NCBI GenBank assembly: GCA_017303475.1
Contig: JAFLBO010000003.1
Coordinates: 124,001 to 188,000 of the forward strand
DNA: 64,000 nt
DNA from: Chitinophagales bacterium
GTDB taxonomy: Bacteria > Bacteroidota > Bacteroidia > Chitinophagales > Saprospiraceae
Direction of reading: 5' to 3'
The number at the start of each line of letters is the position of its first letter. Within the stretch, counting starts at the first letter, position 1. This document shows, piece after piece, positions 60,276-64,000 of the stretch. Under the pieces are notes generated by a model that saw nothing but the letters and a program-made list of their open reading frames with translations, was not told the origin of the DNA and searched no databases. The position numbers were made by a program, and so were the translations under genes.

Positions 60276-61235
60276 ATGGTTCTGGTATTTGCAGAGTCTC
60301 CGCGTGGACAATTTAAAAAATCGGCTTTTGAAGCCGTTACTTATGGCCGAAAAGTGGCAGATGCACTGGGTACTTCCTGTGCCGCGCTGGTATTGGGCAA
60401 CGCTGCCAATGCCGGTCAACTTGGCCAATATGGCGCTGCTAAAGTGTTTCAGGTAAGTGATGCGTCCTTTGATACCTTCGATAGTCAGGCTTATGCTGCG
60501 GCTATTGCTGAGGTTGCCGGTAAAAACGGCGCTAAAGTGGTAGTGCTCAGCCACTCCTCTACCGGAAAATCTGTAGCCGGTCGTCTGGCTGTTCGACTCA
60601 ATGCTGGTCTGGTTTCCGGTGTGAACAGTTTGCCAAGCACTCAGGGCAATAACCTGAGGGTTAAAAAGTCAGTATTTTCCGGCAAAGCCATCGCAGAATA
60701 TGAAATTTCCAGCGATGTAAAAGTTGTTTCCCTGATGGGCAACGCCGTAAAACCTGAAAACCTGGGCAGTGCAGTAACCGCTGAAACCGTATCTGTCGGC
60801 GCCTCCAAAGGTCGTATCCGGGTTAAATCTGTCAAAACTCAGGAAGGTACTGTGCCGCTTCCGGAAGCTGAAATTGTGGTTTCTGCCGGTCGGGGCATGA
60901 AAGGACCTGAAAACTGGGGTATTATTGAAGACCTGGCTGCTTCACTCGGCGCCACTACGGCATGCTCCCGTCCGGTAGCTGATGCACACTGGCGTCCGCA
61001 CCACGAACACGTAGGCCAAACGGGTATTGCCATTCGTCCCAACCTGTATTTTGCGATTGGAATCAGCGGCGCTATTCAGCACCTGGCTGGTGTAAACAAT
61101 TCCAAAGTGATTGTAGTAATCAACAAAGATCCGGAAGCGCCTTTCTTTAAAGCAGCTGATTACGGGGTAGTGGGCGACTTGTTTGAGGTGGTTCCACAGC
61201 TCAATGCAGCCATTAAGAAGTTTAAGGCCGGTTAA
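60276..61235 (+). CDS. etfA: Electron transfer flavoprotein alpha subunit
   Basis: The 319-residue protein has the N-terminal ETF domain (VLVFAESPRGQFKKSAFEAV), and a C-terminal FAD domain with VVSAGRGMKGPENWGIIEDLA (AGRGMKGPENW, about 205), CSRPVADAHW (about 233), GQTGIAIRPNLYFAIGISGAIQHLAG (GQTG..IRPNLY..IGISGAIQH, about 248) and VVINKDPEAPFFKAADYGVVGD (NKDPEAPFF, about 285). It pairs with EtfB, 42 bp upstream, and holds the FAD. This is the last gene of the small operon. Confidence 0.95.
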   Translation: MVLVFAESPRGQFKKSAFEAVTYGRKVADALGTSCAALVLGNAANAGQLGQYGAAKVFQVSDASFDTFDSQAYAAAIAEVAGKNGAKVVVLSHSSTGKSVAGRLAVRLNAGLVSGVNSLPSTQGNNLRVKKSVFSGKAIAEYEISSDVKVVSLMGNAVKPENLGSAVTAETVSVGASKGRIRVKSVKTQEGTVPLPEAEIVVSAGRGMKGPENWGIIEDLAASLGATTACSRPVADAHWRPHHEHVGQTGIAIRPNLYFAIGISGAIQHLAGVNNSKVIVVINKDPEAPFFKAADYGVVGDLFEVVPQLNAAIKKFKAG

Positions 61236-61325
61236 GAATGCGCACGGTGCAACATGGTTTTACAGCCATGTAATTGATCATATCCTGTATAAAACCAATC
61301 CCAATATTCCAAATCCAATACAGCA

Positions 61326-61913
61326 ATGAGACGCATTGAACTAGAAATTGTGGCCCTTTCGCATAGTATGACCCAATCGCATAACTATGCGGTGGTATTG
61401 GGAGAGCGCCGTGGTAAACGCCGCCTGCCCATTGTTATCGGTAGCTTCGAAGCACAGGCTATAGCTGTGGCGCTGGAGCGTATGGTGCCCAACCGACCGC
61501 TTACCCATGATTTGTTCAAAAATGCCTTCGACGTTTTTGATATCCAACTCAAAGAGGTGATTATCAGTAATTTGCTCGATGGGATTTTTTATGCCAGATT
61601 GGTTTGTGTCAAAAACGGGGAGTTATTTGAAATTGATTCCCGCACCTCTGATGCCATTGCAATGGCAGTGCGTTTTGAATGCCCGATTTTTACTTACGAT
61701 TTTATCCTTGAAGCAGCAGGAGTAGTACTGGAGGAACAGGAAGGCGGAGGATTTTCTGCAGTGCCTGCGCCAACCGAGTTAGACGACGATGCCATTGAAA
61801 CCTGGCCTATGGATGCTCTTCGCGGACGTTTGCAGGAATCGCTGGACAATGAGGAATATGAAATAGCGGCTAAAATCCGGGATGAGTTAAAAAGAAGGGA
61901 AGCGAAAGATTAA
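61326..61913 (+). CDS. DUF151 (bifunctional nuclease-like) protein with C-terminal UVR motif
   Basis: The 195-residue protein has an N-terminal DUF151 domain (about 5-135: LPIVIGSFEAQAIAVAL, RPLTHDLFKNAF, FYARLVCVKNGELFEIDSRTSDAIAMAVR, with DSRTSDAIAMA the core). A short linker leads to a C-terminal UVR-type helical hairpin (about 158-190: LQESLDNEEYEIAAKIRDELKRRE). DUF151 members were described as nucleases in plants but most bacterial ones are uncharacterised. UVR motifs occur in UvrB/C and ClpC-associated McsA. The combination is known in several phyla. Confidence 0.88.
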   Translation: MRRIELEIVALSHSMTQSHNYAVVLGERRGKRRLPIVIGSFEAQAIAVALERMVPNRPLTHDLFKNAFDVFDIQLKEVIISNLLDGIFYARLVCVKNGELFEIDSRTSDAIAMAVRFECPIFTYDFILEAAGVVLEEQEGGGFSAVPAPTELDDDAIETWPMDALRGRLQESLDNEEYEIAAKIRDELKRREAKD

Positions 61914-62066
61914 ACCCTGGTTTAAAATCCATACAAATTCATATGCGTGGAAATACGTGGTTTGAACAGACCCGTGTTTCCGCGCTTTTTTTTGCAGCAC
62001 AGGTAGAGCACCTTTGTACCTCATCTTTGAGTAGTTTTACCTCGATTTCAATCTTCGTTGCTGCTT

Positions 62067-64000
62067 ATGTGGAAAACAATCTTATTTTCAGGCGCCTTTC
62101 TTCTTTCCGTATGGAAAACAGCTGCCCAAAAGCCTGTGCTGGTAATTCCTACCGGGCATAGTTCGGGGATACATTCCTATTCCTGCACTTCTGATGGAAA
62201 GTTTTTTCTGACCGCCGGCGGTGATAACCTGGTTAAAATCTGGAATAATAAGGGACAGGAACTGCACACATTTAAGTCTGAAGATGCAGAATACAGGCAA
62301 GTCCAAATCTCTCCGAATGGGACTCAAATTCTGGCAGCTTATTGTCAAGAGAACAATAATGCCTGGATTCTTGACGCCTTCACGGGAGAAAAAATTTTTA
62401 CCCTGGAAGGCCTGGAAGATCCCTTGCAGTTGGCCATTTATTCCCCTGATGGCAATATAGCAGCAACTGCGGATCAGGCAGGCATTATTGCGCTTTGGAA
62501 TAAGAAAAATGGAAAGTTAATGCGCAGGTGGAAAGGCCACGACACTACCATAACATCCCTGACCTTCTCACCGGATGGGAAACAGTTAGCAAGCTATTCC
62601 CTTAATGGATCTTCCCATATATGGAACACTAAGAATGGAGTGAAAAACACTTTGGTTTCCCAGGCATTGTCAAAGGATAGTTTGAGGGTATTGGCTTTTT
62701 CTCCTGACCGTAAAACAATGTTTGTAAACTCACCCCAATCCGCTCTTTCTATCTCTCTTTGGTCAGTAGAGACGCGGCATACGATGGCCACTACGGCAGG
62801 ATTTAACGGTGTTTTTTCACCGGATGGCCAATATATGTGTGTATTCAAGTTTGACGGAGCGGCTATCCTTCCTGCCAATGACCTGAACGGCACTCCGCTA
62901 CAAATGCTTGTTGCACCCATGATGCCAATGGATGTGGCCATCCCGTTTTACGACCAAAAAGGCTTTTTCCTGCCCGATGGAAAAAGTATTCTGCTGATCA
63001 ACTTTAATTATCGGCCCACGATCTATGATTTCCGAACGAGTGAAGCGCTTTGGGATATGAAAGGTTATGCCCAGCCGGTGCAAAGTGTATCGTTTTCGCC
63101 TGATGGTAAAACCTGTCTGGTGGGAAGCAAACACGACATCGTAGCATGGGATCTGGAGACCGGTCAAAACGCCAGGCGATTGAAGGGTCATGCAGGCGAT
63201 GTGCGCCAGGCCAGGTACACATCTGATGGCCAACGTATCATATCTGTGGGAAACGATTATGGAGGGCTTGCATGGGATGCCCAAAGCGGTGAACAGCTTT
63301 TTAACACAACCGGTATCGGAGTTTTTCCATTACAATCCTATGCAGGTATTTTGGCCATTTCCCCGGATGGCCAATACTTTGCCAAAGGTCATAGTCCAAC
63401 CTGGGAAACAGAAACCCCACCGATCAGCCTTTGGCATGTAAAAGATGGAAGTCTGCGTGGAATGGTTGGAGTTGCCGGGGATAGCTTGTTAACATCCATT
63501 TACGACCTGGCTTTTTCCCCAGACGGGAAGTGGCTTTCGGTGCTGGATAGGGAAGGCGTTCATATGTGGGATATCGCAGCGGAGAAGTGGGCCTGGCGGA
63601 ATAAACCGGGTTTTTCGGGCTTCAGATCAGTGGCTTTTTCCCCGGATAGCGCTCAATTGGTTACTGGCACTGAAGCGGGATTTTATCAGTACTGGAATGC
63701 ACAAACAGGGAAGTTGACAGGAGAAAGAAGAACTTATGCTGAAACAGAAGAAATCACTTATGGGGATGATCTCTGGTTAGCCAGCCAAGTCTATAGCGGC
63801 GCTTCCGATCTTGTTTTCAGTAAAGATGGAAAATGGTTGGCGGCGCCGGGGCCAGGCAAGACCATTCAGGTTTGGGATGCCGTCCGTTGGACCTTGGTGA
63901 ATACACTTTCCGGGCACGACAATGCCATCACCTGCCTCGACTTTTCACCTGATGGCCGTTGGATTATTTCCGGTTCAGCAGACAATACTACCCGGATTTG
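62067..64000 (+). CDS. WD40-repeat protein, cut by the window end
   Basis: The frame is open from the ATG at 62067 to the right edge (at least 644 residues). A signal segment (ILFSGAFLLSVWKTAAQ) is followed by many WD40-like blades: FLTAGGDNLVKIWN, GIIALWNKKNG, LTFSPDGKQLASYS, VSFSPDGKTCLVGS, LAFSPDGKWLSVLD, VAFSPDSAQLVTGT and LDFSPDGRWIISGSADNTTRIW at the end, indicating two seven-bladed propellers. It is probably a periplasmic or surface scaffold. In this lineage such proteins can be fused to caspase-like peptidases further on, which cannot be checked here. The 61914-62066 leader has no strong promoter. Confidence 0.85.
   Translation, partial: MWKTILFSGAFLLSVWKTAAQKPVLVIPTGHSSGIHSYSCTSDGKFFLTAGGDNLVKIWNNKGQELHTFKSEDAEYRQVQISPNGTQILAAYCQENNNAWILDAFTGEKIFTLEGLEDPLQLAIYSPDGNIAATADQAGIIALWNKKNGKLMRRWKGHDTTITSLTFSPDGKQLASYSLNGSSHIWNTKNGVKNTLVSQALSKDSLRVLAFSPDRKTMFVNSPQSALSISLWSVETRHTMATTAGFNGVFSPDGQYMCVFKFDGAAILPANDLNGTPLQMLVAPMMPMDVAIPFYDQKGFFLPDGKSILLINFNYRPTIYDFRTSEALWDMKGYAQPVQSVSFSPDGKTCLVGSKHDIVAWDLETGQNARRLKGHAGDVRQARYTSDGQRIISVGNDYGGLAWDAQSGEQLFNTTGIGVFPLQSYAGILAISPDGQYFAKGHSPTWETETPPISLWHVKDGSLRGMVGVAGDSLLTSIYDLAFSPDGKWLSVLDREGVHMWDIAAEKWAWRNKPGFSGFRSVAFSPDSAQLVTGTEAGFYQYWNAQTGKLTGERRTYAETEEITYGDDLWLASQVYSGASDLVFSKDGKWLAAPGPGKTIQVWDAVRWTLVNTLSGHDNAITCLDFSPDGRWIISGSADNTTRI

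Noticed and set aside
61943-62161. 72-codon frame before the WD40 gene
   Set aside because: It overlaps the WD40 start in another frame and lacks any recognisable feature.
1-64000. tRNA, rRNA or known riboswitch in the gaps
   Set aside because: I scanned the intergenic gaps by eye for T-loop sequences and familiar riboswitch cores and saw none that could be supported; a covariance-model search would settle it.

Overview
The window looks like chromosomal DNA of a Bacteroidota species, most likely near the Saprospiria (inference; no rRNA is present). The evidence is: several secreted proteins with a C-terminal type IX secretion (T9SS) sorting domain, GldM-like and GldN-like proteins, a BatI-type aerotolerance operon, a type-B ribosomal protein L31, a Bacteroidota PurM and bshC, and many start sites preceded by the TAnnTTTG -7 box used by Bacteroidota sigma factor. 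No tRNA, rRNA, CRISPR array, phage or complete insertion sequence was seen.

Layout. 1-5.7 kb: a cluster of T9SS cargo, with three tandem paralogues of a beta-propeller-like surface family (the first cut by the window edge), the decayed tail of a larger adhesin, and a fourth secreted protein. 5.9-8 kb: an exported GH25 lysozyme and an M28 peptidase with a PDZ domain. 8.2-18.7 kb: mostly minus-strand membrane and housekeeping genes (LolC/E-type permease, CD225 and DUF2752 membrane proteins, acyltransferase, MacB-type permease, Fe-S/FAD oxidoreductase, coiled-coil protein), with bshC on the plus strand. 18.8-23.9 kb: a TIR-domain membrane protein, a lipoprotein, aspartokinase, a membrane-anchored Ppx/GppA-like protein and a DUF1028 T9SS protein, followed by a 99-bp minisatellite. 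25-30.6 kb: the Bat operon (moxR, DUF58, BatD-like, batA, batB-batC fusion). 30.7-38.7 kb: miaB, a sigma-54-type activator, a thiol-disulfide protein, L31, a GlmU-like protein and purM. 38.8-43.2 kb: a lipoprotein, a divergent GldM-C-like/GldN-like pair and a broken DUF5916 gene. 43.3-51.7 kb: rmuC, a 38-residue lipoprotein, pth, hppD, a cobalamin adenosyltransferase, a CpcT-like protein, yebC, a HEAT-like protein and an MBL-fold hydrolase. 51.9-56 kb: a 1357-residue T9SS subtilase. 56.3-64 kb: an EnvC/DUF4292/TPR cluster, etfB-etfA, a DUF151-UVR protein and a WD40 protein cut by the window end.

The most notable signals are: (i) the divergent GldM-C-like/GldN-like pair, resembling an accessory copy of the T9SS GldM/GldN interface; (ii) two near-identical 161-bp MITEs with TAA flanks, one of which supplies the start codon and first 17 residues of one gene and completes the stop codon of its neighbour; (iii) short tandem repeats or a shared palindromic C-rich element lying immediately before the start codons of several unrelated genes (batA, batB, purM, etfA, a coiled-coil gene); and (iv) a TIR-transmembrane protein. 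All functions are read from sequence pattern and family knowledge; no search was run.
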